Positions 23,898 to 35,113 of a stretch of 64,000 bases of DNA are shown here, in pieces; within the stretch, counting starts at the first letter, position 1; each line of letters opens with the position of its first letter. The DNA is taken from the NCBI GenBank assembly GCA_039881045.1, contig JAYWVB010000019.1, positions 1 through 64,000 on the forward strand. Direction: 5' to 3'. A program made the position numbers and the translations under genes. The stretch is from Chaetomium olivaceum (Eukaryota > Ascomycota > Sordariomycetes > Sordariales > Chaetomiaceae). A model generated the notes under the pieces. That model was not told the DNA's origin. It saw only the letters and a list, made by a program, of their open reading frames with translations, and ran no database searches.

Positions 23898-25410
23898 TCT
23901 CGCCAACCCTCCCCTTCTTTTCCACGACCTGTCTCAGTATCATGATGCCACAACAATACCAGCTCGCCGCCTCCTTTCTTTTACCTGTTTTTTTTTTTTT
24001 TCTGTTTTGTTTTCGCCCTGTTTCCTTATTTAATCACATCCCCTTAATACTCACGGAAAAGTTCATCCGGGAGAAGGCCGAGGACCCTTACGACGGCGGA
24101 GTCCTGGTGGTGGGGAAGTGCTCGGCTGTCGGCGGGGATGCTCCACCCGACTTGCAAAAGACCCGTGGTCTTCTTGTCGGGTTGACGGTCTGATCAACGT
24201 CTTGCTAAAAATTGTACACGATCTAATTGGCCTGGCCGGGACTGGAAACGATGTCGTGATACCCGACCTTGTTCTAAACAGGATTATCAGCGTTTCCAGT
24301 TGGAATGGCGATGAGGGGGGATGTTTTTTGTTTCGGGGATGGACATGAAAATCGGATTATTCGGCGGCTGGAGACGTTCAAAGCAAGTCCGGTTCGAGCG
24401 GAGTTGACGGTCCCCTGGGTCATCTACTTGACCGCCAACGACAAGTTCATCTGCATTCGACCGTCTCGACCGGGCCAGCCGACCAAAACAAGTAGCCGGC
24501 GACGGATCTGGCTTCTTTGATATTACGAGAGCTGGAGGGCAGGCCAACATGGTAAAGGGGGATGGGCTGCTAAGGGGAACGGGACAAGGAGGATTGCTTG
24601 GATCAGGGCACTATTATACCCCCAGTTCACCCACTTACTGTCTTTTTATCACTCTCCACACCTGGATGGTCAAGTCCGGTTCTCACACTCGGCTGTCGCC
24701 ACACCTTCATATCAGTTTCCTAGTCTTCTTTCCGCCCATTTTTAGTTTTTACCCTATTTTTCTTGCTGTCGTTGCTTAGCTTATTGTCTGTCTGGAATAA
24801 AAGGATCTCACAGTCTTGATTGCTTTTGTGCTCTGCTCTAGAGAATAGCGACTTGCTACTGTCCCAAGTGAGGAAACAAACAAAGTCGATGAGAAGGTGA
24901 TATCCAAGCCATCTTCGCCGAAACATACAAGCCGCTCTCCGGCACTGGGCGTGGAAATCGTTGTACATACATTCGCCATACGACATCGCCACCCTCTCAC
25001 CTATTGGCTATCAACTACTTCGGAGACGAACGACCTGGGCGGACCTAACGGCTAAAGTTTAATTACCACTAGAATTCAAGGCCCGCTCTCTATCGTAGTT
25101 CTATCCGTCCCTTCTTACACGTTCTCCACTCCCACACTAGCCAGGCCTCTATGTTCTACTAGACGAGATTGTATTCGGGCTGACGAGAAGTCTCGTTCCA
25201 ATACTCCCTCCAGATCCAGGCGCATATTCTCCGTTCCGTCAGCTTCGGCTTCTTCTCCCTCGAAGATCAAATATTGCATCGATTACTAAGCGGATTTCAA
25301 GTTTCGCCTTCTCGAGCCTTGGAGGTATTCGAGGACCCGTCTCCTTCCTAGTCCATCGAGATTCGCTCCTCATAACCGTCGGCTTTTATCATCTCCATTG
25401 CTTACTAGCC
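23898..25410. other. Spacer after septin gene
   Basis: Septin 3' UTR followed by sequence without a supportable gene. It includes a run of 15 T at about 23986-24000. The block 25060-25400 is C/T-rich and may be the leader of the following fragmentary gene. Confidence 0.55.
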
Positions 25411-26035
25411 ATGGCCTTTGAACTCCACATCCCGCCTTGCATTTGCGCACCTGCTCATTCTCTTCACCCCCACCCCTAGAGAAGCCCCTAAGAATCGAAA
25501 TCGAGGGTCCCATCGCTGCCATACAAAGACTTCCGCCCGGTGTAGCCTGGCACACTGACCCTCTTACCCCCCTGAGTTCCCGCAGCGCGCCGGCCCCGGC
25601 TTGCCAGACTAGCATATCGCGTGTTATTCGGGCGCACAGCCCGTCCAGAGCTCGCCGGCGATCTGGTCGTGCGGGATGAATACCTGGGTCGGGTGACAGA
25701 CGTGACCCCAATTCAAGTGCGTACTGTTTGTTTGCTTGCTTTTGCATCACAATTTGCCGCGGCATCGTCGCAGGCAGGCAGCCACCAGCTGTTTTGTTCA
25801 ACAACCAGCCAATATCTGTCTATTCTAGGGACATCGATTACTACGGCGTCACATTCGACCACCTGGTTCCCATCTGCGACCCCGATCTAGACGTGTTGCA
25901 GATCAACATCCTCGGGTTAGAGACGGCTAGCGGGCCGTTTGCCGACGGCGGGGGTATGCGAACCGGTACCTGCGGTTTGCGGTTGACGTGGCTGATTATG
26001 CTGGGAAGAAGGTCCTTGCTGTATCGGGGTGTTGA
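25411..26035 (+). CDS. Fragmentary gene of unknown function
   Basis: I do not recognise a family. Protein-like sequence is split among frames: a segment with RIEIEGPIAAIQRLPPG (about 25490-25540), then LFGRTARPELAGDLVVRDEY and RVTDVTPIQ in another frame, then after a probable intron (25717-25828, GTGCGT..TAG) DIDYYGVTFDHLVPICDPDL and LETASGPFADGG. A further frame gives YANRYLRFAVDVADYAGKKV up to TGA 26033-26035. The GC-rich composition and the continuity of protein-like text suggest a real gene of roughly 190 residues with two or three one-base errors. It could also be a decayed copy. Start ATG 25411 is tentative. Confidence 0.45.
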
Positions 26036-26891
26036 CAAACAGAGAAAGGGGACCCAGGATTGTGCAAGAGTGAATAGCTAGGTGGCTGGGAGGGATATGG
26101 GGGTAATGGGGCCTGGTGCATGGAGCTAAATAGCAGGGGCTTGTTTTGGTTTGCACATAACGGGAGGAGGATATGTCTCATTGGTTGCCCACTCTCCTAC
26201 ACTGGGAGTTCAATAACTACAGCAGCAGCTCGCGGCGTCAGCCTCGCCCCCTTCCACCCCGCACAACTCAGTTCGCTGGAGCAGCGCTCCCCAAATCCCC
26301 GCTTCCTTTAGGCAAGATCACGACTGTTGGAAAGAGCATAAGTCGACGAATCGCCATAAACGCAAAACCAACCGTCCCTTCCTTTCTCAGTAGACTCTAA
26401 TAATATCATGGATGAGCATGATGGCGGGCAACACGTTTAGTACGCTTGATCCAACATGGTACCATGTTAAACGGTGGGTTGTAAGGCATAAAATAAGGTG
26501 AGACTACAGAATCAATCTATCAACAGCAAGCAATCATTCACGCAAAAGGGTGGGTTAGGGCATCAAGTGCATTCTCAGTCAATTACACTAAGCATTAAAC
26601 ATTAGTTAAACATTTAATATTAAGAGTCTATCCAAGCCAAAACTCCATCCAAGCCAAGAGTCTACCAAAGCCAAAAGTGTACCCAACACACAAAAAACAC
26701 ACAAGAAGACGAAAAGGTGGGCAAAGAGGGGGGGGGGGGGGGCGGGAAGAAAGGAAAGGAAATCAGAGAAAGGAAACAGAAAGAATAGAGAGGAAAGAAA
26801 GAAAATAGCGGCCAGCATGCACGCCCAAGCTCCACCCTCGGCACTGCGTTCGGTACCGCTTTCGGTACCACCTTCGTACCGGCTTGACTCC
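26036..26891. other. Convergent 3' spacer
   Basis: AT-rich from 26390 to 26650, with a 15-base G run at 26728-26742. The long minus-strand frame that crosses it (26606-26891) is a likely frameshift artefact of the Hsp70-like gene. Confidence 0.55.
26728..26742 (+). repeat. G15 homopolymer
   Basis: Uninterrupted run of 15 G on the plus strand. Any frame through it is unreliable. Confidence 0.9.
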
Positions 26892-29189
26892 TTAGATCTT
26901 GTCCTCGTTGACAAGACGGTGGTAGACGATTTGGGCATCCTCAGGACAAGGCGGACACCATCTCGCCGGATGGCAAACTCAATCTCAACGCCAATGTCGC
27001 TATTACCAAGGACCTCTAGCTGCAGCAGCCCCTTGACATTGCCCACAACTAAGACCTCGAACTCCACGGGTAGCTTCCTGCTTTTGATTTTCTCGTTTTC
27101 GGGTCGGCTCACGACGGTGAGACGGGCGATCTGAAGAGGCGGGTCACCCTGCACAACCGGTGCGCGTCTGAAGAGAACAAAATCGTCGAGTTCGAGCCCA
27201 ATCAGATACCCGGGTACAGGGGGCTTATCCTGCCAGAAGGTTGCTGGTCAGAGGGGCTCGGAGCGTCGACGAGGGTGGGTTGGGGGATCACATACCGCAT
27301 GAATAACCCACCGTGGTTCGTGCCTCTTACGGATACCATAGCAACGGGCCGCGATGCGCCTCAAACGCTTCGGATCGCGGGCTACTCTCTGAGCTTTTTG
27401 GGCTAGCATAACGGCGCCGCGGGCAACCGCAGACCAGCTGTTCCGAGAACGGTTAGTACTGCGCTTCTCGCTTGTATGGTTTACACAGCAGAATTTAGCT
27501 TACCCAAGCTGACTCAGTTCTTGATCCTCCTCCTGGCCATACCAGATCAGTTTGGCACGCTTGGGAATGTCTCCCCTCAGGTTCGTGTGAAGATGTTTGC
27601 AGCCTGCAAAACCGCCAGAGATGAACACAAACTAGGTAATCCTGTCAGCGCTGCAAAGCACGGGCCGAGGGTCGGAAATTTCCTACTATCGGCCTATTGT
27701 CTCGTGCCTCCTTGACTGCCAGTGCGTACTGTTCTTTGATGAAGTCCCGGACACGCGGACGACACTGTCCACTAAGCCGGTTACCTTGGTACTTAACCAA
27801 GAGTTTAACGTTAGCGTTGTTGATCGGAGATGCAGGTTTCATAGATCATCCCGGCTCGTAAGAGGTTGAGTTGTTCAAGACTTGAACGCGGTGCGGCGTC
27901 GGGTTGTGGGGGGGGAAGAGGGGGAGGGCATGCAGAAGTTTTGAGTGTCCGGAGTGAGGGTAGGGCTAACCTGGTAACGCGAACGGTATTTGTTGTCTGC
28001 TTGGTGTTGTTGTACTGGTCCCAGGAATCCGGAACCTTGATCTTGTAGAAGGCGTGTTCCTTGGTGTACTCCCTCAGAATCCTGTTCCATGCGTTATTGG
28101 CGAACGCTTTAAGCTCGGCATTGTTGTCGTTGGTTGGCCAGGAGATGCCAGCGTCGTCGAAAAGCTCCTCCAAGTGCTTGACAAACGCCTGTTCTGCGAA
28201 GCCGAGACCGTAACTCTTGCCAGAGCTGGGCGCTAGTGGTTGCATATTCAACGGATCTGCAGACTCGACTTTGACGCGGATAGAGCCCTGTAGCCGTTGT
28301 TAGCGCCCTAGCTTTCTCAGGAGGATGCCTATCAAGATCTCCCCAAGACCACGGGCTCCAGAGTATAACGAACCAATGTAAGACCGCCGCAGTCGACCCC
28401 AATGATGACATCGCCTTCCTAGTGAGAGAGAGTGAGAGAGAGTGAGAGAGAGTCAGCATAAATCGGTCAAACCCTGCCTCAAGCATCGCTTTCCACGCCG
28501 ATTGTCGGCTTACCTTGCACTTGTTGCGCTCTAGGAGATCGTGGGCCATCGCCCAAACAGCCGCTTGAGGTTCTCGGAGGATGCGGAGACGGTGACCGGA
28601 CGCGGGGGTCAGAATCTGGGCTTGGGTCAATGCAGCTTTGAGGTTCGTAGCCATCACGTCGTGCCAGCCAGCCGGCACGGTCATTACCAGTTCCATGTCA
28701 GACAGTTGCTCTTTGCTTAGGTCCACCGTGCTCACGAAACGCTTCCAGGTCGCCTTGAGATAATGTGCGGCGAGGTCGATGGCCGATTTGTCGAGAGTCC
28801 TGCTCAGCGTTTCTGCCGCCCTGATCCCTGAGAAGGCGCGCTCCGAAGCATCCAAGGAGTGCTGGGGCACCAACAGGGGTTTGAAGAAGGAGAAGGTTTC
28901 ATCCGCTGGCGCCGTGAAGTATCCATAGCGTACAACGCCCTTGCTGTTTGATGCTGAAGATGGTGGGCGTTTTCGGGTCGTTTTTCCAATTCTGGCTTGG
29001 TGCTGGCCACTGCTGAAAGCTTTTTGGTTCGTGCCCCTCAGGTGAGCTGGAGGCAAAGCTGGTATAATTCAAGTCACACGAAGGTCAGTCAGAAGCCAAC
29101 AATCCAGACCATGATGCTTACGTTGTCCCAAAGTCAATGGCGACGATGGCAGGGATGCCCGGCCCTTGGGAATCGAGCGGTTGAGCCAT
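26892..29189 (-). CDS. Hsp70-like ATPase-domain protein (fungal Hsp12A-like class)
   Basis: Non-canonical Hsp70/actin-fold protein. The start at 29189 gives MAQPLDSQGPGIPAIVAIDF followed by GTT, the phosphate-1 loop of Hsp70s, then a GTAAGC intron. Further on: ELVMTVPAGWHDVM, REPQAAVWAMAHDLL, a second phosphate loop GDVIIGVDCGGLTL (about 28400), SYGLGFAEQAFVKHL, VFISGGFAGCKHL (adenosine-type motif, near 27600) and AVARGAVMLAQ. Several short introns are visible (for example GTATGT at about 27295). An intron near 28421-28453 carries a GTGAGAGA repeat. Frame breaks lie at about 28940 and about 26955. After the second, the alternative frame reads EDAQIVYHRLVNEDKI and stops at 26892-26894, a more natural end than the hydrophobic tail of the uncorrected frame. 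No C-terminal EEVD is present. Substrate unknown. Confidence 0.78.
28421..28453 (+). repeat. GTGAGAGA octanucleotide repeat in an intron
   Basis: About four copies of AGTGAGAG inside an intron of the Hsp70-like gene. Confidence 0.85.
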
Positions 29190-30343
29190 GAGAATGGGCA
29201 CTTGGAGTCTTGGACTTAGGATCAAGAGTCAAGGGTCGATGGTATGCCCAGATGCAACAACGAGCAACGAGTTGAGTATGCCGAGATGCAACAAAGAGTT
29301 GAAAGGTATGTTTTGGGCGAGCGATGCTTTCGAGATCGGTATCGCAACAAGAGGCCGAGTTGTCTGGGGGAGCTCTGGAGAGGGACAGGTCTGAATGCTG
29401 CGGGGTCAGGGACAACCAAGCTCTTATGTACACCGGTGAGTCTGTGACAATATGGCCGACTGAGGACTGGCTGGCAAGGGCCGCAAGGCTGTTTGAGCAG
29501 GAGGTTCGAAGACGGGAAGCAGACAACTAAAGTTGTACATTGTGGATCAGGTCTCTGCAACAATCCTTTCAGCAATCTGGGCCATGTTTTCGGACATGCC
29601 GCTTCCAAGATGGTTGACGGTGACTCTCGGTCTATCAAACTGTCTAACATAAATACAAACAATAAAGGACTTATTTGGAGGTCGGCGTCATCAATGTCTC
29701 TAACACCCGCGAAGGCGAGGAGGGTTTTGAAAGTACAAACTAGAAAAGGGCCCGGGCAAACAGTTGCTTTCTGGGGTTGAGGGCCTGTGAATGGAGGATT
29801 GAATGCAGGATTGAATGCAGGATTGAATGCAGGGCTGGGAATGCAGGGCTGTGAATGCGGGATTGTGAATGCAGGATCATGTACGAAGTCCCGAGGTACC
29901 TGATCAGGTCGGTAACTTGCAAATGGGGGACAGTCACCTGTCGACGGGGCAGGCTGGCAGCCAATAGTTAGTCGGAGAACTCAACCCGAAAGAGCAAACA
30001 AGCGTTTGAACAACGGGGCAGTTTCACATTCAATCGTTTTCCCGCGAGGAGGTGCGCACAGAATGGTTTCGGACGACAAAGGTGCCACCGTGTCACGAGC
30101 TTGTTATGTCGGTTGATAACTTGATTGCTTACATAGGTAGGTAGGTATGCTGTGGTACACACACACAGTATCAATCGACATAGCAAGCTCGCTTTCTCGC
30201 TCTTTCCTATTCATCGGCCCTGGCGTCTTTGCGCTTCTATTCTATTTTGCGGTTGTCGTAATTGCTTGATTACCCAACTAATCTACCCTTGATTTGTTTG
30301 ACCGACCCTGTGCACCACCTAAGTAGGTACCTTATCATTCAGG
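29190..30343. other. Divergent spacer with a minisatellite
   Basis: Separates the Hsp70-like (-) and unknown (+) gene starts. It contains GATGCAACAA repeats near 29250-29290 and a minisatellite at 29785-29876. No gene. Confidence 0.6.
29785..29876 (+). repeat. Degenerate minisatellite (GAATGCAGGATT units)
   Basis: Six to seven head-to-tail copies of a 12-15 bp unit around TGAATGCAGGAT, diverging toward the right end. Confidence 0.85.
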
Positions 30344-31854
30344 ATGCCGAGCAAACGAAGCACTGGCAGGTCTCAGGGCTGCACGAGCAGCAACACCGGC
30401 GGCGGAAATACCGACAGCGAGCGAGAAAACCGCGACAGTGACCGACAAGCAGCCGTTCCCGCACATTCGGGGAAACTGCATGAGGGTCGGGCTAAGGGTG
30501 CCACTTCCAAAATCGGCAAAGAGGAGCAGGTCAGCAAACGTGAGCTCGCTCAGAAGCTGGAACGGCTGCAACGGGAGCTACAATGGAAGGAGGATGCGCA
30601 TCGCAAGGAGATCGCAAGCTTACGCGCACGACTCGATGGATCAGAGCGACAACTACGGGAAGAGTTGCAATACCGGCTGGAGGGGCCACCTTCTTTTCAA
30701 CCATACCTCCGTAAAATGACCCGTTGGGCATCTGTACCTGTGGACTATACGAAGAAGCAGACACCGGATCGCACAATCAAATGGCTTTGGGAGCTCATCG
30801 GACGGGAAATCGAGTTTATATCCCAACGTGCTTTTGCGCCTCCGGCACCATGGGACAGTTTAGCACCGGCTTTGCGAGAGAAGTTAGCCCGCTTAACACC
30901 AAAAGCGCAGCAGTATATGGAAAACGAAAATTGGGATTCCATGATTCTGTATGAGGCATGGATCTGGCGAATTCTGGTCGACACACTGTTTCCCGACGAG
31001 GAGCCCGCCAAGGGGCCGTGGGTTGGAGAGCACAGCGAGCACTGGGCAGCCTACGCTCACCTGCAACGCTTTGCGGCGCCGCGTAAGTAGCCCCGAATCA
31101 AAACTGCCCCATCGTACCAGCCCTTTCCCAGGTCCAGCAAAGCGACTGGGGGTAACCAGATCTCATACTGATGTTAGAGGGGGGAACGCAAAACAGACCT
31201 AGCAACCAGTGACGAAGCAGACGACGAAGACACATCTTGGACCGTCCGGTATCGCATCTGGCGCAACCTCACTGTGGGAATCATACGGCACGTCATTGGG
31301 GACAAGACACGTATCTCTCCTGATGTTGTGGCCAAGGCCCTCAAGGACGAAATCGACCCCCTTTACTGCACCGACCGGTCCGACCATGGTATGACCCGGG
31401 AACGTCTGCACGAGCGCATCGAACTCATCGCCCGGTCCGCCGTGCAAATGGACACCTGCATGCAACTCGACCGGGGGGACTGGGCTGTGGTCTCTCGCCA
31501 CCCGGACACCGGTGCTCTGTTCGGGTTCCCGCTCGAGGTTGCCCAGCGGCCCGACGGCTTCCAGATGGTGACAGCAGGCACGTTTGGCATGACGACCCCG
31601 CCAGCCTGTAAGTGACACTCAACACCCCTTCATTTCTTACTTCCTCACCAATGCTGGCTTGCTGACTCGTAACGTTAACAGTGGCCGGCCGGAACGTTCA
31701 TCTCATCGTCGTGCCTCAACTGCGAATGCGTGGGGACTACTATGGATGCACCGACCACCTGCCGATGGTGCAGAAGTACCCGATGAGAGTCATGGCGGAC
31801 AGACCTGGTTGGAGTACTACGGGTGAAAATGGTGGTGATGGCACTGTCGGTTAG
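30344..31854 (+). CDS. Unknown fungal protein with N-terminal coiled coil
   Basis: Not recognised beyond resemblance to uncharacterised filamentous-fungal proteins. The N-terminal 70 residues are Ser/Gly/charged and disordered. A coiled coil follows (KRELAQKLERLQREL to RQLREELQYRL, residues about 65-110), then a helical region with tryptophans (IKWLWELIGREIEF, LYEAWIWRILVDTLF). Exon 2 (31178-31607) has WTVRYRIWRNLTVGIIRHVI and a conserved-looking C-terminal part. Exon 3 (31682-31854) follows a clean GTAAGT..CAG intron and ends at TAG 31852-31854. Intron 1 (31083-31177, GTAAGT..TAG) leaves the frame one base out at a six-G run immediately after the acceptor. One more G would restore it. No signal peptide or membrane segment. 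Confidence 0.75.
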
Positions 31855-32490
31855 GGAACATCGCCGGATGCGGCTCGAGTTGGAGAGACTGGAAGATGGT
31901 TGGGTGTGAAAGTGGCGGGATCCAAAACATCTAATTAGTGTGGGGAGATATCTAGCTATGTAAGGCACAAACCAACAATGTAGGGAGCACCAAGCACGGC
32001 TGTCAGTGCGTGCTGTAACATGAACTTGGCCTTGGCTCTCGGGGTTGGCGCTGCCAGTCGTCCATTCTATGCCCGGTATTTGCTTAACCACCGCAGTGCC
32101 GTGCTGAGAATGGGAACACAGGATAGCTCCCTTGGCGAACCCACTCAAGGGTCTTGGCAATAACTACTTCTTACGCATCGAGCTCGTAGAGAAAGAAGTA
32201 GGCCAAGATTCTAGATCACGGGCCGGGACTGAGGTGAAAACCAACCACATTCGAACCTTGCTTTGCTTTACTACGTGATCTCACACTCGAGGTATCTGTT
32301 TCACTCGGCAAAGAAATAGTGTCATATTGTACAAGTTACACCTAGACTACATGCGTCATGCTACACACATCCATGTGCTCTATTCATGTCCCTCTTCCGA
32401 TGAGCATGCCCTGCCCACGACCGACCACACACCCCACCCAGCAAAAGCAACCAGACGTCGAATACACAGCAACCGCCCTCTCCAAAGCGC
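31855..32490. other. Convergent 3' spacer
   Basis: Nothing recognised between the two 3' ends. Confidence 0.6.
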
Positions 32491-34038
32491 TCAACCTCTC
32501 CGCAGGTACCAGTTGAACGCCAGCTGCGACAGCACGGGGGCGAACGGCGTGGGCACCTCGGACAGGCCCGGGCGGGCGACGGGGTGGCGCAGGTAGACGG
32601 CGGCGCAGATCTTCTGGTTGACCTCGAGGTAGCGCGGGATGAAGGCGAAGGGGGACATCCAGTCGCGCGGCTTCCAGGGCGTGGCGTAGGGCTTGGAGGA
32701 GTCGACAGGGTTCTCGGCCTCCTGCTGCAGCGCCCTCAGGAGCACGTTGCGCTGGGAGGCCGTCAGCAGCCCGAGCTGGGCGGCGGCGGTGCCCCCGCCG
32801 CCGATGAGCGCCTTGCTGAGGTCCGGGCCTTGCTGTTCTTGCTGTCGTTTCAGCTCGAGCCTGGCTTTCTTGGCCTCGGTGGAATGTGGGTTGTTCGAGA
32901 GGGACAGCCCCGAGAGAAGGTCCGTCAGCTGGCGCTCGGCCTGGTCCATCTCCGCGACCGACGGATCGTCGGCTTTCCGGCCGCGCTCCATTGTTTCCTT
33001 GATCTGCACGAGCATCTTACGGAGGGCCTTCTTCTCCTTGGCACGCAAGAACCTGTTTTTCATCTTCATGATCGTTTGCGCCCGTGTTTTAAGTTCTTTG
33101 AGGGTTGCAAAATGCTTCGACTTGGCGGCGTCCGCATCCGCGGTTTCCGCCACGCCCTCTGCCGCGGTCTCCGCTCCGCCTTCAGCGGTTTCGGCGGCTT
33201 CTCCTTCGGCAGCCTCGCCTTCTTCCCTCTCGGCGTTCTCGCTCGTTTCGGTGTTTCGGGGCGCTTTTTGGCTGCCGCCTGTTTTCCTTTTTGGTTGCCC
33301 GGTTGCTGTCATGACCCGCTCGATATCGACCTGGAACATGTCACCCGGGTTGAGGAGGTAGCCGGGGTATGTCATCTGGCGGTCCGGGAACGTTAGCAGA
33401 TCTGAACGGCCGCCTCGCGCGGGGCCGCGGTATATCGTTAGGGGTAAAAATGCACCTTCTTTCCGTTCACCGTGACGGCTCCGTGTAGCACAAACTGACG
33501 GGCCTGTCTCGCACTGCTAGCAAAAAGGGCGCGGAAGATGGCAATATCGAGTCGGCGTTCCATCGGAGCGAATATCTGCATGTACGGCGTCGGTTCCTTT
33601 GAATTGCCTTCGTTCCGCACCCTGAAACAGCATCACCATTATTCATTTTCTGACCGGACCCACGGCCAGAGGCTTGCTCGCTGCCGTCGAACCTGGCCAT
33701 GTAAGCCGGATCCATATTGATGGCAGCGAGAGAGCGACGGCTAAACATGCGCTCCCACTGATATTCTTTGATGTGCTCGCCGTGGTAGCCGCGTCGCGGG
33801 TCAGGGATTTGGACATCCATTTCTGCTGGAAGAATGTTTTGTTTTGAAGGTGGGGCGTTCGGGCGCGCGCGAGGTTGAACAGGTTATACTTGTTCCATGT
33901 TTGGCGCACACGCTGCAAGGACAGACGAGGTCAGTCGCGGGGTGAAGGTGGCAGAGGGAATGGCGGGGGGGGGGGGGGGGAAGTGTGAACCCACGGGCGT
34001 TTCAAGCCGTGAAATCTTAACAACCTGCGTTGCTTCAT
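32491..34038 (-). CDS. nam9: Mitochondrial small-subunit ribosomal protein uS4m (Nam9)
   Basis: rRNA-binding protein of the mitochondrial 37S subunit. The start at 34038 gives MKQRRLLRFHGLKR, a basic mitochondrial N terminus. After an intron (33913-33994) that contains a 16-G run on the plus strand comes VRQTWNKYNLFNLARAR, then YHGEHIKEYQWERMF. The S4 RNA-binding domain follows: MERRLDIAIFRALFASSARQ, ARQFVLHGAVTVNGKK, then across an intron at 33376-33455 LLNPGDMFQVD. A long fungal extension rich in Glu/Ala/Lys precedes the conserved end LSQLAFNWYLRRG. Frame breaks at about 33797 and 33650, and a one-base phase mismatch at exon 1 (a CCC run), need correction. The protein is otherwise complete. 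It diverges from the La gene. Confidence 0.9.
33965..33980 (+). repeat. G16 homopolymer in uS4m intron 1
   Basis: Run of 16 G (C on the sense strand of the gene) inside the first intron. Confidence 0.9.
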
Positions 34039-35113
34039 AATGGGCGGTTTGTTGGCGCCGTCTATTTGTCTATCTGTCTAGTAGGACTGCGTCGTAGTCG
34101 TCGTAGTCGTCGTCGTGCCTCTCCCGAGGTGGGAGGGAGGATGCTATTGCCGTCGGATCGGATTGGTGTGCCCTCCGGCCGACGTTTAGAACCGGCCCTG
34201 CCCTTTCCTGTAACGTATTAAGCCGCCAGATAATTCACCAAAAACCCGGACACCCCAATGGTGAGCTAAGGGACTTTGGATTCGCGGCGTTGCTCTCCCA
34301 CGAACAGCTGCAATCGCCCGAAAAAGTTTCCCACTCTCCAATTCGACCCGACGCGGCGGCTCACGTGAGGACCAGGGGTTTGGTTCCTGGGTGAAATTTC
34401 GCTGTATTTTTATTCAGTTGACGGCCTAACATACGAGACCCGCTGTGTAAAAATGTGTGACTTCCACCCTCCATTGCGGGGCCCACTCCGTTGCGGCTTT
34501 TACCGTTGCGGGGACAATCTTGGCGCTTCTGCAACAGGAGAACAGCTTCCTGAGCGGGCGGTGAGGGGCGGCAAGCGGAAAATCTCCAATTGAGCAGCAA
34601 TTGCAGTGTGGGGTTGCCGGCTTGGTTTTTGCAGACGCGCTTGTCGTCGCGCCAATGGACTGAGGACTCAAGTACCAAAAGTCGGGATTGGCTCCTTGGG
34701 GTTCTTGATCGCGTGCAAAGAGTAGCTTCATGACATGGACGGATGTTTCCGCCGAGCTGCAGGCAACAAGATTGATTTTTACTCATGATCCAAATGTTTT
34801 GACTGTTTTCGCTCCTCGACTCCGGTGACTCTTCCGAAGCCCGGTACATACATCCCTGTGACTCTGCTGCGGCGCTGAACCTCGACGCTACCCCACCAAC
34901 AATTTTGTGCAGCCGCTCTCTTCTAGCAAGGGCCATGCACCCAACTTTCTTCAACTGCTCACAGACTTTTCGCTCTTGCGCAGGCCAGTGCTTCTCCTTC
35001 ACCACGCTTCTACTCGAATCAATCAGGTAGATTTCTATAATCTGTCAATTGCTTAATCCCGCTTCTCATCTCATTTCTACCACATCTCGTCCGGCGCATA
35101 GCCACTCGTCGAC
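34039..35113. other. Divergent promoter region, uS4m / La
   Basis: No gene supported. A 214-codon minus-strand open frame at 34361-35005 has no motif and lies in the promoter and leader of the La gene. A GTCGTAGTC repeat is present at about 34085-34115. Confidence 0.6.

Noticed and set aside
26606..26891. Hydrophobic C-terminal tail on the Hsp70-like protein
   Set aside because: The tail lies in a frame entered after a likely one-base error. The neighbouring frame gives EDAQIVYHRLVNEDKI and an early stop, and the tail also crosses a G15 run.
32584..33396. 270-codon plus-strand open frame
   Set aside because: Antisense shadow of the uS4m exon.
34361..35005. 214-codon minus-strand open frame
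   Set aside because: Sits in the La promoter and leader, with no recognisable domain and a composition unlike the real genes.
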